Source of the DNA: AP-15 sp036008325
GTDB taxonomy: Bacteria; Pseudomonadota; Alphaproteobacteria; ATCC43930; CGMCC-115725
Direction: 5' to 3'
Assembly: GCA_036008325.1 (NCBI GenBank)
Contig: DASYNW010000199.1
Location: 4,595 to 68,594 of the forward strand
Length of the DNA: 64,000 nt
The notes under the pieces are model-generated. The model was given only the letters and a program-made list of their open reading frames with translations, searched no databases and was not told the origin of the DNA. The translations under genes were made by a program, and so were the position numbers. Shown here piece after piece: positions 1 through 8,590 of the stretch; position 1 is the stretch's first letter, and each line of letters begins with the position of its first letter.

Positions 1-1479
1 CGAGTGAGTTACGACGAGGACCTGCAGGCTGGTGCCGAGCCGCTGCAAGCGTTCGCCGACCGCGGCCGCGACCGCGCCGCCGATGCCGCTGTCGACCTCG
101 TCGAAGATCAGGGTCCGCACCGAGGACGTGCCGGCCAGCACCAGCTTCAAGGCCAGCATGAAGCGCGACAGCTCGCCGCCCGAAGCGATGCGCGCGAGGG
201 GCCCGAACGGTGCGCCGGGGATGGTGGCGATCTCGAAATGCACCCGCTCGCAGCCATGCTCGCCCCAATCGGGTTCGGCAAGCTCGGTCAGCACCGTGCG
301 AAACCGCGCCTTGTCGAGCCGCAACGGCTTCAGCTCGGCGGCGACCTCGGCGTCGAGCCGCTGGGCCGCCTCGGCACGTGCCCGCGAGACCCGTTTTGCG
401 GCCCCGACAAATTCGCTGCGAGCAGCCGTAGCCGCGCGGGAAAGTGCCTCGGCATCATCGACCCCGGCTTCGATCGCGGCGATCCGCGCGGCCAGCGCCT
501 CGCGCAGCGCCGGCAGATCGGCGACCGCGACCTGGTGCTTGCGTGCGACGGCTCGCAGGGCGAAGAGGCGCTCCTCGACCATCTCCAGCTCGCGAGGATC
601 AAGCTCGAGGCTGCGGGCGACGGCTTCGAGGACGGCCAGCGCCTCAGTGGTCTCGGCGGCGGCGCGCTCGGCCGCGGCCAAGGCTTCGTCGAGAAGGCCT
701 TGAGCGCGCTCGCGTGCCCGCTCCAGCCGCCGTGTTGCCCGCGCCAGCGCCGCCTGCGCGCCGGCTGCGCCGCCGAGTTCGCCCGCGGCTTCGTTCAAGG
801 TTTCGGTCAAACGCTCGGCGTTCTGCAACAGGCTCCGGCGAGCGGCGAGGCGGTCGTCTTCGCCGGCCTCGGGTGCGAGCGCGTCGAGCTCGGCCAGATG
901 ATGGCGCAGCAGATCCTCTTCGTCGCGGCCGGTGGCGGCGAGGCGCGCTGCCTCCGCTTGGCGCAGGCGCGCGGCACGCCACTTGTCCCAGGCCTGGCTG
1001 ATCGCCGCGGCTGCCGCCATGTCCCCGGCGAAAGCGTCGAGGATCGCGCGATGATTGGTCGGGTCCAAGAGGCCGCGCTGCTCGAACTGACCCTGGATCT
1101 CGACCAGGCTGTCGCCGAGCTGGCGCAGGAGGCCGATGCTGGCCGGCTCGTCGTTGACAAAGGCGCGGCTGCGGCCGTCGGCGCGCAGCAGCCGGCGCAG
1201 CACGATCGTTTCACTATCATGGTCAAGGCCGGCTTCGCGCAGCATCGCAAAGGCCGGGTGATTGCGCCCGACCGCGAATTCGGCGGTGACCGCCGCCTCG
1301 CCGGCGCCCTTGCGCACCAGCCCGGCCTCGCCCCGCCGCCCCACCGCCAGACCGAGCGCGTCGAGCAGGATCGACTTCCCCGCCCCGGTCTCGCCGGTCA
1401 GCACGCACAGCCCCTGGCGAAAGGCCAAATCAAGCCGATCGATCAAGACAATTTCGCGTATGGTCAGGCCGAGCAGCAT
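1..1479 (-). CDS. recN: DNA repair ATPase RecN (3' end outside window)
   Basis: SMC-like ATPase that acts in recombinational repair of double-strand breaks. The minus-strand frame from ATG at 1479 is open for 493 codons to the window edge, so about 60 C-terminal residues of a usual 550-residue protein are missing. The N-terminus reads MLLGLTIREIVLIDRL, with Walker A GETGAGKS at residues 29-36. The far end carries the Walker B/signature region LIFDEVDSGIGG and then LQVLVVTHS. It is the last gene of the lpxC-bamD-recN run, an order common in Alphaproteobacteria. No convincing SD is seen before the ATG, and no convincing GTTC-N7-GTTC LexA site upstream. Confidence 0.95.
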   Translation of the reverse strand, partial: MLLGLTIREIVLIDRLDLAFRQGLCVLTGETGAGKSILLDALGLAVGRRGEAGLVRKGAGEAAVTAEFAVGRNHPAFAMLREAGLDHDSETIVLRRLLRADGRSRAFVNDEPASIGLLRQLGDSLVEIQGQFEQRGLLDPTNHRAILDAFAGDMAAAAAISQAWDKWRAARLRQAEAARLAATGRDEEDLLRHHLAELDALAPEAGEDDRLAARRSLLQNAERLTETLNEAAGELGGAAGAQAALARATRRLERARERAQGLLDEALAAAERAAAETTEALAVLEAVARSLELDPRELEMVEERLFALRAVARKHQVAVADLPALREALAARIAAIEAGVDDAEALSRAATAARSEFVGAAKRVSRARAEAAQRLDAEVAAELKPLRLDKARFRTVLTELAEPDWGEHGCERVHFEIATIPGAPFGPLARIASGGELSRFMLALKLVLAGTSSVRTLIFDEVDSGIGGAVAAAVGERLQRLGTSLQVLVVTHS

Positions 1480-1778
1480 TCCCCCAATGATATAGGCGCC
1501 GCGAGGGCCAAACCAGGGAGCGCCTGCCGGTCCCGGGCGGCAAAAAAAGGAGATCCGGCTCCGGTGCGGAGATAGCGGCCCAATAGCGGGCGAGAAGCCG
1601 GCGCCCGCATTCCCGAACACTCCGAGCTTTTTTCCGGTGCATCCTGGCTGCAAGGGTTAGGGGGCGCACCAAACCCAGCCGGACGGCCTGAGGGCGCGCT
1701 CAGATACCTCAGCCCGCTGTCGGAGCGACATGAACAATTGTTAATCTTGGGACGTGCCTGATCGGGACTGGCTCTGGG
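1480..1778. promoter_or_regulatory. bamD-recN intergenic region with an AACAATTGTT palindrome
   Basis: These 299 bases separate bamD from recN and hold no convincing gene. A perfect 10-base palindrome, AACAATTGTT, lies at 1733-1742 inside a short AT-rich patch just after bamD. It could be an operator or promoter element for recN. I found no clear -10/-35 pair and no terminator with a T-run. The distance suggests recN can be transcribed separately from bamD. Confidence 0.3.
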
Positions 1779-2609
1779 TCAGAACAGGCTGCCGACGGTG
1801 CGGCCGAACCAGCTTTGCGTCTGGGCGTCGGGCTCTTGGCTTCCCTTTAAGAGGGCGTAGGCGTCACCGTACCACTCGCTTCCCGGATAATTGTAGCCGA
1901 GGACCGCGGCATTGCGTTTTGCCTCGGCGGTCAGCCCCAGCGCCAGGTCGCATTCGACGAGCCGTTCGAGCGCCTCGGGGACGTGGGTCGTCGTCTGATA
2001 TTTCTCGATAACGCGCTTGAAGCGGTTCATTGCCGCCAGATACTGATCGCGAATCAGATAATAGCGGCCAATCTCCATTTCCTTTCCGGCCAGGTGGTCG
2101 AGCGTGAAGTCGCGTTTGAGCTTGGCGTCGCGGGCGTATCTGGTGTCGGGAAAGCGGCGGATTACGTCGTCGAGCGCCTTCAGGGCGAGCTCGGTCGTCT
2201 TCTGGTCGCGGCCGACATCGACGATCTGAACGTAATAGGAGATCGCCTTCAGATAGTAGGCATAATCGACGTCCCGATTTCCCGGGTGGAGCGTGATGAA
2301 GCGATCGGCGGCAATGATCGCGTCGTTATAGCTGCCTGCCTCGTAGAGGGCGTAAGCCGCCATCAGCTGGCTCTTGGTCGCCCAGATTGAATACGGATGC
2401 TGGCTTTCGACCTGATCGAAGGTCTTGGCCGACTGGTCGTAGCGCTCCTCGACCATCTGGTCCATGGCCTGGTTGTAAAGATCGTCGACCGGTTTTTCGA
2501 TGTAGGCGTCCTTTTGGGCGCCCCCGCAGGCGGTGAGCCAAGCCATCAGCGCGGCCACGGCAAGCGGTCGGGACAGGGCAAGCGGTCGGGACAGGGATAG
2601 CGAGCGCAT
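1779..2609 (-). CDS. bamD: Outer-membrane assembly lipoprotein BamD
   Basis: Lipoprotein of the BAM complex, which inserts beta-barrel proteins into the outer membrane. The 276-residue product has a signal peptide with lipobox LTAC (Cys28), then TPR-type repeats such as DLYNQAMDQMVEERYDQSAK and AAYALYEAGSYNDAI, the usual YfiO/ComL architecture and length. The ATG at 2609 is chosen because it begins a proper lipoprotein signal; the frame is open 40 codons further upstream but that stretch lacks signal-peptide character. It follows lpxC by 94 bases and precedes recN. The hydrophilic start of the signal peptide contains a duplicated hexapeptide, LSRPLA-LSRPLA. Confidence 0.95.
   Translation of the reverse strand: MRSLSLSRPLALSRPLAVAALMAWLTACGGAQKDAYIEKPVDDLYNQAMDQMVEERYDQSAKTFDQVESQHPYSIWATKSQLMAAYALYEAGSYNDAIIAADRFITLHPGNRDVDYAYYLKAISYYVQIVDVGRDQKTTELALKALDDVIRRFPDTRYARDAKLKRDFTLDHLAGKEMEIGRYYLIRDQYLAAMNRFKRVIEKYQTTTHVPEALERLVECDLALGLTAEAKRNAAVLGYNYPGSEWYGDAYALLKGSQEPDAQTQSWFGRTVGSLF
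2561..2596 (-). repeat. 18-bp tandem duplication in the bamD signal peptide
   Basis: Two exact, adjacent copies of caagcggtcgggacaggg (plus-strand reading), at 2561-2578 and 2579-2596. The duplication is in frame and encodes LSRPLA twice in the n-region of the BamD signal peptide, upstream of the hydrophobic core and lipobox. Confidence 0.9.
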
Positions 2610-2703
2610 CGGCAAATCCGACCTGATCCAGCGCTTCACGTCTGTGGCCGATTTATGTGCGCGGCACCGAAGATTGGCAAGATCGACAAATCCTTCGCGC
2701 CGA

Positions 2704-3633
2704 TCATGCTCGGGCGCGCTGCCTCTCACCCTCGTGATCGATCGTTAGAGGCCGGAATGCCGCCGCCGGGGCCGTCCAGGTCCAGGCCTCGGGATCGGAG
2801 AACAACGCCGCCAGCAGGCGCCTGGTATGCGCGTGGCCCGAGCGCACCCCGCGGAAATGGCCGATAAGCGGTGCACCGGCCAGATAAAGGTCGCCAACCG
2901 CATCGAGCAGCTTGTGACGGACGAACTCGTCCTCATAGCGCAAGCCGCCGCTGTTCAGCACGCGGTCGCCATTGACCACAATCACATTGTCGAGCGAGCC
3001 GCCACGCGCCAGGCCAGCCTCGCGCAGGCGAGAGACTTCGTCGAGCAAACCAAAGGTGCGAGCGCGGCTGAGCTGGGATTTGAAGGTTTCGCGGTCGAGC
3101 AGGACGCTCATATCCTGCCGCCGAATCAGCGCGCTTTCAAAATCGATTTCGAAGCTCATCGAAAAGCCGCGGCCGGGAGAAAGCACCGCCATCGCGCCGT
3201 CGGCGACGACGCTGACCTGCTTCAGCACTTTAACCGCACGCCGCGGCGCTTCTTGCTCGACGATGCCGGCGCATTCGATCAGGAACATAAAGGGAGCGGC
3301 GCTGCCATCCATGATCGGCACCTCGGGTCCGTCGATCTCGACGATTGCGTTGTCGATCTCGGCTCCGGCCAGCGCCGCCATTAGATGCTCGACCGTGCCG
3401 ACATTCGTTCCGATACCGTCGGACAGCATCGTGCAGCGCGACGATTCGACCGCATTGATCCAGTTTGCGCGGATCTCGACGGCGGCGTCGGTGCGACGGA
3501 AGACGATTCCGGTCCCCAGCGCCGCCGGCAACAAACCCATCGCTACCCGTCGGCCCGAATGAAGACCGACCCCCCGGCAGCCGATCGGATTTTTCAAGGT
3601 TTGCTGCGGCGGCGCCTCGATTTCCCCCAACAT
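2704..3633 (-). CDS. lpxC: UDP-3-O-acyl-N-acetylglucosamine deacetylase LpxC
   Basis: Zinc enzyme that deacetylates UDP-3-O-acyl-GlcNAc, the committed step of lipid A synthesis, so the cell makes LPS. The 309 residues match the family length. It begins QTLKNPIGCRGVGLHSG after a short lead. Zinc ligands are His83 (GTVEHLMAAL), His240 and Asp244 (DEFVRHKLLD); catalytic His259 lies in LIGHFRG. Start ATG at 3633 lacks a strong SD. It lies 204 bases downstream of ftsZ, the classical end of the dcw cluster, and 94 bases ahead of bamD. A hairpin after ftsZ may partly separate it from the dcw transcript. Confidence 0.96.
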   Translation of the reverse strand: MLGEIEAPPQQTLKNPIGCRGVGLHSGRRVAMGLLPAALGTGIVFRRTDAAVEIRANWINAVESSRCTMLSDGIGTNVGTVEHLMAALAGAEIDNAIVEIDGPEVPIMDGSAAPFMFLIECAGIVEQEAPRRAVKVLKQVSVVADGAMAVLSPGRGFSMSFEIDFESALIRRQDMSVLLDRETFKSQLSRARTFGLLDEVSRLREAGLARGGSLDNVIVVNGDRVLNSGGLRYEDEFVRHKLLDAVGDLYLAGAPLIGHFRGVRSGHAHTRRLLAALFSDPEAWTWTAPAAAFRPLTIDHEGERQRARA

Positions 3634-3779
3634 GCGACTGACTTCTCAAAGTTGCCCCCAACCCGATGAAAACCTATCGATGCGAGCTGATCGCCTCAAA
3701 TCACTCTTTGTTGCGGATTGTTACGCTGCGGTACGAAGAAGCTCGCCAAGATCAGGCGCTTAGTCGTGATCTTTGCGGC

Positions 3780-3807
3780 GGTGCGGCAGCCGCTAAGCCG
3801 CCGCACC
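3780..3807. terminator. Hairpin downstream of ftsZ
   Basis: Inverted repeat with 11-base arms (3780-3790 and 3797-3807, one mismatch) and a 6-base loop, 31 bases past the ftsZ stop in the ftsZ-lpxC interval. No T-run follows on the minus strand, so it may be an attenuator, a Rho-dependent end or an mRNA stabiliser rather than a strong intrinsic terminator. Confidence 0.4.
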
Positions 3808-3837
3808 AAAGCCAGGATCGGGGCAGCCTCGAGCGCT

Positions 3838-5352
3838 TCAGTTCGCCTGACGCCGCAGAAAGGCCGGGATGTCGAGCAGATCGTCTTCTTTGGAGCCCGG
3901 GCGATCTTCCGGCTCCAGCGGGGCGAGCCGCGGCTGCGCCGGTTTGATGGCGGGCGGGATAGGCTGGCGCAACGTGCGCTCCGTTTCGGGCTGCGCCGAG
4001 CGGGCGCGGCCGACCCCGGTAACGCGTTCGATCAAGCTCGGGACGCGGCCCTTTGGTTTCGGTGCGGCATCGCGCGGCGGCGCCGTCACCGGCACTGCCG
4101 GGTGGGTCAACGGCACCGGGCGGGCGGGCCCGGGGTCGACCGGTTTTGGCGCGATGAAGGCGCCGTCGCGCATCGCGACGTTTTCCGCCGCCGCCGCCTC
4201 CTGCGGCACCGACTCGCCATCATGCTCGGCGCGGGCTTCGTTGTGCCGCCCGTCGAGCGCCGCCGCCGCATTCTGGGTCAACACCGGCTGGGTGTAGCCG
4301 CCGGTGGTCGCCTCGCGCATCGCCGGCGCCGCGGCAGGCTCGCGGCTGCTGACCAGACTGATCGCCGGCCGCGCCTGAGCCAGGGCCTCGGCGTCGATGC
4401 CGGTGGCGACGACGGAAATCCGCATCTTGCCCGACAGGGTTTCGTCAAAGGTCGAACCGAAGATGATGTTGGCTTCGGGATCGACCTCCTCACGGATGCG
4501 ATTGGCGGCCTCGTCGACCTCGAACAAGGTCATGTCGGGGCCGCCGGTGATGTTGATCAGGACGCCCTTGGCGCCCTTCATCGAGACATCTTCGAGCAGC
4601 GGGTTCGAAATCGCGGCCTCGGCGGCGTCGATCGACCGGCGGTCGCCTTCGGCCTCGCCGGTGCCCATCATCGCCTTGCCCATCTCGCTCATCACCGTGC
4701 GGATGTCGGCGAAATCGAGATTGATCAGCCCGGGCATCACCATCAGGTCGGTGACGCCGCGCACCCCCGAATGCAGCACGTCGTCGGCCATCTTGAAGGC
4801 GTCGGCAAAGGTGGTGCGCTCATTGGCGACGCGGAACAGGTTTTGGTTCGGGATGATGATCAGGGTGTCGACGAATTTCTGCAGCTCCTCGATCCCCGCC
4901 TCAGCAATCTTCATTCGGTGGCTGCCCTCGAAATGAAAGGGCTTGGTCACGACGCCGATCGTCAAAATGCCCGATTCGCGGGCGATGCGGGCGATCACCG
5001 GCGCGCCGCCGGTGCCGGTGCCACCGCCCATTCCCGCGGTGATGAACACCATGTTGGAGCCCCCCATCGCCTCGAGGATCTCGTCCAGCGCCTCCTCAGC
5101 GGCAGCCCGCCCGACATCGGGCCGCGACCCGGCGCCGAGCCCGCGCGTCACCCCGATCCCGAGTTGAATCTTGCGATGGGCGCTCGATTGCTGCATCGCC
5201 TGCGCATCGGTATTGCAGACGACGAATTCGCACCCGACCAAATTGGAGCGGATCATGTTGTTGACGGCGTTTCCCCCGGCGCCGCCCACCCCGACCACAG
5301 TGATTCGGGGCTTCATCTCCTGCTCGTCCCTGGGAATGCTCAGATTGATCAT
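3838..5352 (-). CDS. ftsZ: Cell division GTPase FtsZ
   Basis: Tubulin-like GTPase that forms the cytokinetic ring. The start at 5352 (MINLSIPRDEQEMKPRITV) is set by an excellent GGAGG six bases upstream; upstream in-frame codons look non-native. GGAGGN is at residues 23-28, the tubulin signature GGGTGTG at 109-115, and the T7 loop NLDFADIRTVM follows. At 504 residues it is long. After the GTPase core (about residue 320) comes a roughly 170-residue Pro/Ala/Arg-rich linker ending in the conserved C-terminal peptide DDLLDIPAFLRRQAN, which binds FtsA. It lies 126 bases after ftsA, with its own strong ribosome site, which fits high expression. Confidence 0.98.
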   Translation of the reverse strand: MINLSIPRDEQEMKPRITVVGVGGAGGNAVNNMIRSNLVGCEFVVCNTDAQAMQQSSAHRKIQLGIGVTRGLGAGSRPDVGRAAAEEALDEILEAMGGSNMVFITAGMGGGTGTGGAPVIARIARESGILTIGVVTKPFHFEGSHRMKIAEAGIEELQKFVDTLIIIPNQNLFRVANERTTFADAFKMADDVLHSGVRGVTDLMVMPGLINLDFADIRTVMSEMGKAMMGTGEAEGDRRSIDAAEAAISNPLLEDVSMKGAKGVLINITGGPDMTLFEVDEAANRIREEVDPEANIIFGSTFDETLSGKMRISVVATGIDAEALAQARPAISLVSSREPAAAPAMREATTGGYTQPVLTQNAAAALDGRHNEARAEHDGESVPQEAAAAENVAMRDGAFIAPKPVDPGPARPVPLTHPAVPVTAPPRDAAPKPKGRVPSLIERVTGVGRARSAQPETERTLRQPIPPAIKPAQPRLAPLEPEDRPGSKEDDLLDIPAFLRRQAN

Positions 5353-5379
5353 ATGTCCTCCACTGCGCGGCTCGATCAT

Positions 5380-5396
5380 GCCCGGAGCGTCCGGGC
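5380..5396. promoter_or_regulatory. Hairpin in the ftsA-ftsZ leader
   Basis: Perfect 7-base stem with a 3-base loop (GCCCGGA-CGC-TCCGGGC on the minus strand), starting 28 bases before the ftsZ start codon. It sits in the 126-base gap between ftsA and ftsZ and could attenuate or stabilise the ftsZ message. No T-run follows. Confidence 0.35.
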
Positions 5397-5478
5397 TTCC
5401 CCCTCTTTTGGCCGACATCGGTTTAGCCGGCTATCTTCGCTGCCGGTAACCGCGCCAGCATCAAGACGATAAATCCTC

Positions 5479-6831
5479 TCAGATGTTCTCCCGCAACCAA
5501 TGGCCGAAGCGGCCAAAGATGCCGCTTGGCGAGCCAACCGCGGTGCGCTTGGCGGGCGGCGTCTCGGCGTGCTCCGACGTGGCGAAATGGAGCAGGCCGA
5601 CGGCGGCCGAAAAAGCCGGGCCGGCGGTCGCCTCGGCGAGGCCAGCGACCCGCAGCGGGCGCCCGATGCGAACCTGCTTATCGAGGATCAGGCCGGCAAA
5701 TTCGCGCGTGCCGTGCAGCTGACAGGCCCCGCCGGTCAGCACCACGCGCCGCCCCGCGACCTTGTCGAACCCGCTCGCCTCGAGACGGTTGCGCACCATT
5801 TCGAAAGTCTCCTCGATGCGGGGAGCGATAATCCCGACGAGCAGCGATTTCGGCACGTGATTGACCTGCCCGTCTTCCTCCTCGCCGATCTGCGGCACCG
5901 CGATCATCTCGCGTTCGTCGGTGCTGGCCGAAATGGCGGTGCCGAACAATGTCTTCATCCGTTCGGCATGGGCAACCGGGGTCGACAGCCCGCGCGCAAT
6001 GTCGTTGGTTACGTGACAGCCGCCGACCGGCACCGAATCGGCAAAGATCAGATTGCCGTCGAAAAAGACCGCGATCGTCGTGGTTCCACCGCCCATGTCG
6101 ATGACCGTCACGCCGAGGCCGATCTCGTCCTCGACGAGGCAGGAGAGGCCGGCGGCATAGGGGCTGACGGCCAGTGCCTCGACCTCGAGATGCGAGCGCC
6201 CGATCGCGGCGGTGTGATTGCGCACCCCGGCGGCGGCGGCGGTCACCACATTCATGTTGACGCCGAGGCGCTCGCCATACATGCCGCGCGGGTCGCGGAT
6301 GCCGCGGCTGTCGTCGATCGAGAACCCGACCGGCACCGAGTGGACGATCTGGCGGTCGCCCGGCTCGCGCAGCAGATAGCCCTGGTCGAGCACGCGCTGC
6401 AATTCGGCCTCGCCGACCTCATGCCCGGCGATGCCAATCTCCGCCTTGATGATGCGCGAGGCAGAAAACCCGCCCGACAGATTGGCCACCACCTGCTCGA
6501 TGGTTTCCTTCGCCATTTCCTCGGCGGCGTGCACCGCGTTGGCGATCGAGGCGCCAGCAGCTTCGAGATCGACGATCGCTCCGTTCCGCAGACCGCGCGA
6601 AATCTGATGGCCGATGCCAATGACCTGCGGCCGATCCGGCTCGACCCGGGCGATAAAGCAGCACACCTTGGTGGTGCCGATATCGAGCGCGGCGACAAGG
6701 CTCCCCTGCGCTCGGTGCCGCGGTTTGGGCGGCCGCGGCGCCCGGCGCGGCTTGCCGTTTGCGCGCGTCGCGGCTGACGCAGACTGCCTTGGATCTGTCG
6801 CGCGGGTCCGCACCTCGTCGATCGCGCTCAT
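5479..6831 (-). CDS. ftsA: Cell division actin-like ATPase FtsA
   Basis: Actin-fold protein that tethers FtsZ to the membrane and recruits later divisome proteins. The 450 residues start at ATG 6831, whose ATGA overlaps the ftsQ stop. An unusual basic, Pro-rich lead of about 45 residues precedes the actin fold. The first phosphate loop, DIGTTK, is at 50-55, and the second, VIDMGGGTTTIAVF, in the middle of the protein. The adenosine motif LTGGACQL lies near the C-terminus. The last residues (GIFGRFGHWLRENI) form the amphipathic membrane-targeting helix. The start has a weak SD, consistent with translational coupling to ftsQ. Confidence 0.97.
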   Translation of the reverse strand: MSAIDEVRTRATDPRQSASAATRANGKPRRAPRPPKPRHRAQGSLVAALDIGTTKVCCFIARVEPDRPQVIGIGHQISRGLRNGAIVDLEAAGASIANAVHAAEEMAKETIEQVVANLSGGFSASRIIKAEIGIAGHEVGEAELQRVLDQGYLLREPGDRQIVHSVPVGFSIDDSRGIRDPRGMYGERLGVNMNVVTAAAAGVRNHTAAIGRSHLEVEALAVSPYAAGLSCLVEDEIGLGVTVIDMGGGTTTIAVFFDGNLIFADSVPVGGCHVTNDIARGLSTPVAHAERMKTLFGTAISASTDEREMIAVPQIGEEEDGQVNHVPKSLLVGIIAPRIEETFEMVRNRLEASGFDKVAGRRVVLTGGACQLHGTREFAGLILDKQVRIGRPLRVAGLAEATAGPAFSAAVGLLHFATSEHAETPPAKRTAVGSPSGIFGRFGHWLRENI

Positions 6832-7682
6832 GTATTTTTCGCCGGCGGGCGTCCTTTCTTGGTTGTCGGGGGTTCCTTCGCAGGCTCCGGCGCGACCCGC
6901 ACGACGAGCCGGTCGGGCAGACGCAGGTCGATGGCTTGAACATCGCGCTGGAGAATGGCGCTCGAACGTTGCAGGCGGGCGAGATCGGCCCATGCGGCCT
7001 CGGGGTCGTCGGCGGGCAGCAGCACGTCGATCGCCGTATCGATGCGCAGGTTCCAGCGCCGGCCGCCGACCCGCACCGCCGCCGTGACGCGCGAGGCGAG
7101 GTCGGGCTGGCTCGCCAGCATTTTCAACAACTGGGCGGCGTGGCTTGCGGCGTCGGCGCCGACCACCAACGGCAGTTTGGCGAAACGGTCGAGGCGGGTG
7201 ACCGGGATCACCGCGCCGGTGCGGTCGATCAGCTCGATCTTGCCGTCGTGCTGCCACAGCGCCAACGGCTCGCGCTCGACCAGGCGCACGTACAGGGTGT
7301 CGGGAAGGCGGCGCTCGATCAGCGCGGAGCGGACCCAAGGCAGGCGTTCGAGCTTTCCTTTGGCGCGCACCGGATCGATCGCCAGGATCGGGGTGCCGAG
7401 CCTGGCGCCGAGCGCATCGAAGATGGTTTCGCGATCGGTCGTGCGACGTCCCTCGACCCGGATGTCGGCGACCCGCAAACCGAGTGCCGCGGTGGCTTCG
7501 AGCAGACGGTGCGAGGCGCTGTGCACCAGGGATTGGCCGAATGGCGCCCGGCTGAATTCCGCAGTCCCGAAAACCGCGACCGCCAAAAGCGCTGGAGCGC
7601 AGGCCCACCGGGCGAGCCGCCAATGCCGCTGCTGCCTCCCGGAACGGCGGTGCATCGCGGGCGCGGGGCCTACCCCTCGCAT
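6828..7682 (-). CDS. ftsQ: Divisome protein FtsQ
   Basis: Bitopic inner-membrane protein linking early and late divisome proteins. The 284 residues have a basic cytoplasmic start, one membrane segment (ACAPALLAVAVFGTAEF), then a POTRA domain (LRVADIRVEGRRTTDRETIFDAL) and the FtsQ beta domain (LPWVRSALIERRLPDTLYVRLVEREP). The ATG at 7682 is preferred over a GTG at 7703 because GGAG lies eight bases upstream. It overlaps ddl by 13 bases and ftsA by four. The lysine/proline-rich tail (KEPPTTKKGRPPAKNT) is probably disordered. Confidence 0.93.
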   Translation of the reverse strand: MRGVGPAPAMHRRSGRQQRHWRLARWACAPALLAVAVFGTAEFSRAPFGQSLVHSASHRLLEATAALGLRVADIRVEGRRTTDRETIFDALGARLGTPILAIDPVRAKGKLERLPWVRSALIERRLPDTLYVRLVEREPLALWQHDGKIELIDRTGAVIPVTRLDRFAKLPLVVGADAASHAAQLLKMLASQPDLASRVTAAVRVGGRRWNLRIDTAIDVLLPADDPEAAWADLARLQRSSAILQRDVQAIDLRLPDRLVVRVAPEPAKEPPTTKKGRPPAKNT

Positions 7683-8590
7683 GCCGCGTTCTCCACGATC
7701 CACACCACCAGTTCGTCAAAGCCGATGCCGGCATGCCGGGCGATATCGGGCACCAGCGAGGTCGGGGTCATGCCGGGCTGGGTGTTTACTTCCAGCAGAT
7801 AGAGCCGGCCGCCACCTTCGGGCGTGTCGTCATAGCGCAGATCGGCCCGGCTGACGCCGCGGCAACCGAGGCAGCGATGCGCGCGCAAGGCGATGTCGAG
7901 CGCCCTCTCATAGATCCGGGGCGGGATCGGCGCCGGCACCAAATGGGCGGAGCCACCCTCGGCATATTTCGCCGTGTAGTCGTAAAAGCTGCCGCGCGGG
8001 ACGATCTCGCAAACACCGAGCGCGCGCTCGCCGATCACCGCCACGGTCAGCTCGCGCCCGGGAATGAAGCGCTCGACCATGATCTGCCGCCCGAAGCGCC
8101 AGCCCAGCACCTCTTCGCGCCAAGAATTGTCGCCGACCCGGACGATGCGCACGCCGACGCTCGAACCCTGGTTGACCGGCTTGACGACAAAAGGCGCCGG
8201 CAACGGGTCGCACCGGGCCAGTTCGTCGGCGGCGGCGACGACATCCTCGGCGACTGGAAGGCCGGCGGCGCGGAACAGCATTTTTGCGGTGGGCTTGTGC
8301 ATGGCGAGGGCCGAAGCGAGAACCCCCGAATGGGTGTAGGGGATCGCCAGCATCTCGAACAGGGCCTGGATCGTGCCATCCTCGCCGCCGACCCCATGCA
8401 GGGCGTTGAAGATCGCATCGGGGCGCGGATCGAGGCCGCGCAACAATGCCGGCAGGTCGCGGCCGACATCGATCGCGGTGACCCGGTAGCCATGATCGGC
8501 GAGCGCCTTCACGCATTCGCGGCCGCTCGACAGCGAGACCTCGCGTTCGGGCGACCAGCCCCCCATCAGCAAGGCGATATGCTTGCTCAT
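7670..8590 (-). CDS. ddl: D-alanine--D-alanine ligase
   Basis: ATP-grasp enzyme that makes the D-Ala-D-Ala dipeptide joined by MurF. The 306 residues fit the DdlB size. The N-terminus has the family motif MGGWSPEREVSLSSG. FVVKPVNQGSSVGV is the ATP-binding strand region, and YLLEVNTQPGMTPTSLVP carries the Mg ligands and the C-terminal signature. The start at 8590 overlaps the murB stop as ATGA; the 3' end overlaps ftsQ by 13 bases. Confidence 0.97.
   Translation of the reverse strand: MSKHIALLMGGWSPEREVSLSSGRECVKALADHGYRVTAIDVGRDLPALLRGLDPRPDAIFNALHGVGGEDGTIQALFEMLAIPYTHSGVLASALAMHKPTAKMLFRAAGLPVAEDVVAAADELARCDPLPAPFVVKPVNQGSSVGVRIVRVGDNSWREEVLGWRFGRQIMVERFIPGRELTVAVIGERALGVCEIVPRGSFYDYTAKYAEGGSAHLVPAPIPPRIYERALDIALRAHRCLGCRGVSRADLRYDDTPEGGGRLYLLEVNTQPGMTPTSLVPDIARHAGIGFDELVVWIVENAACEG

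Noticed and set aside
4..1575. Long plus-strand open frame of 523 codons
   Set aside because: It is antisense to recN, whose minus-strand frame has all RecN motifs; long shadow frames are expected in high-GC coding DNA.
3718..5472. Plus-strand open frame of 584 codons
   Set aside because: Antisense shadow of ftsZ; the translation has no domain and is Arg/Asp/Gly-biased.
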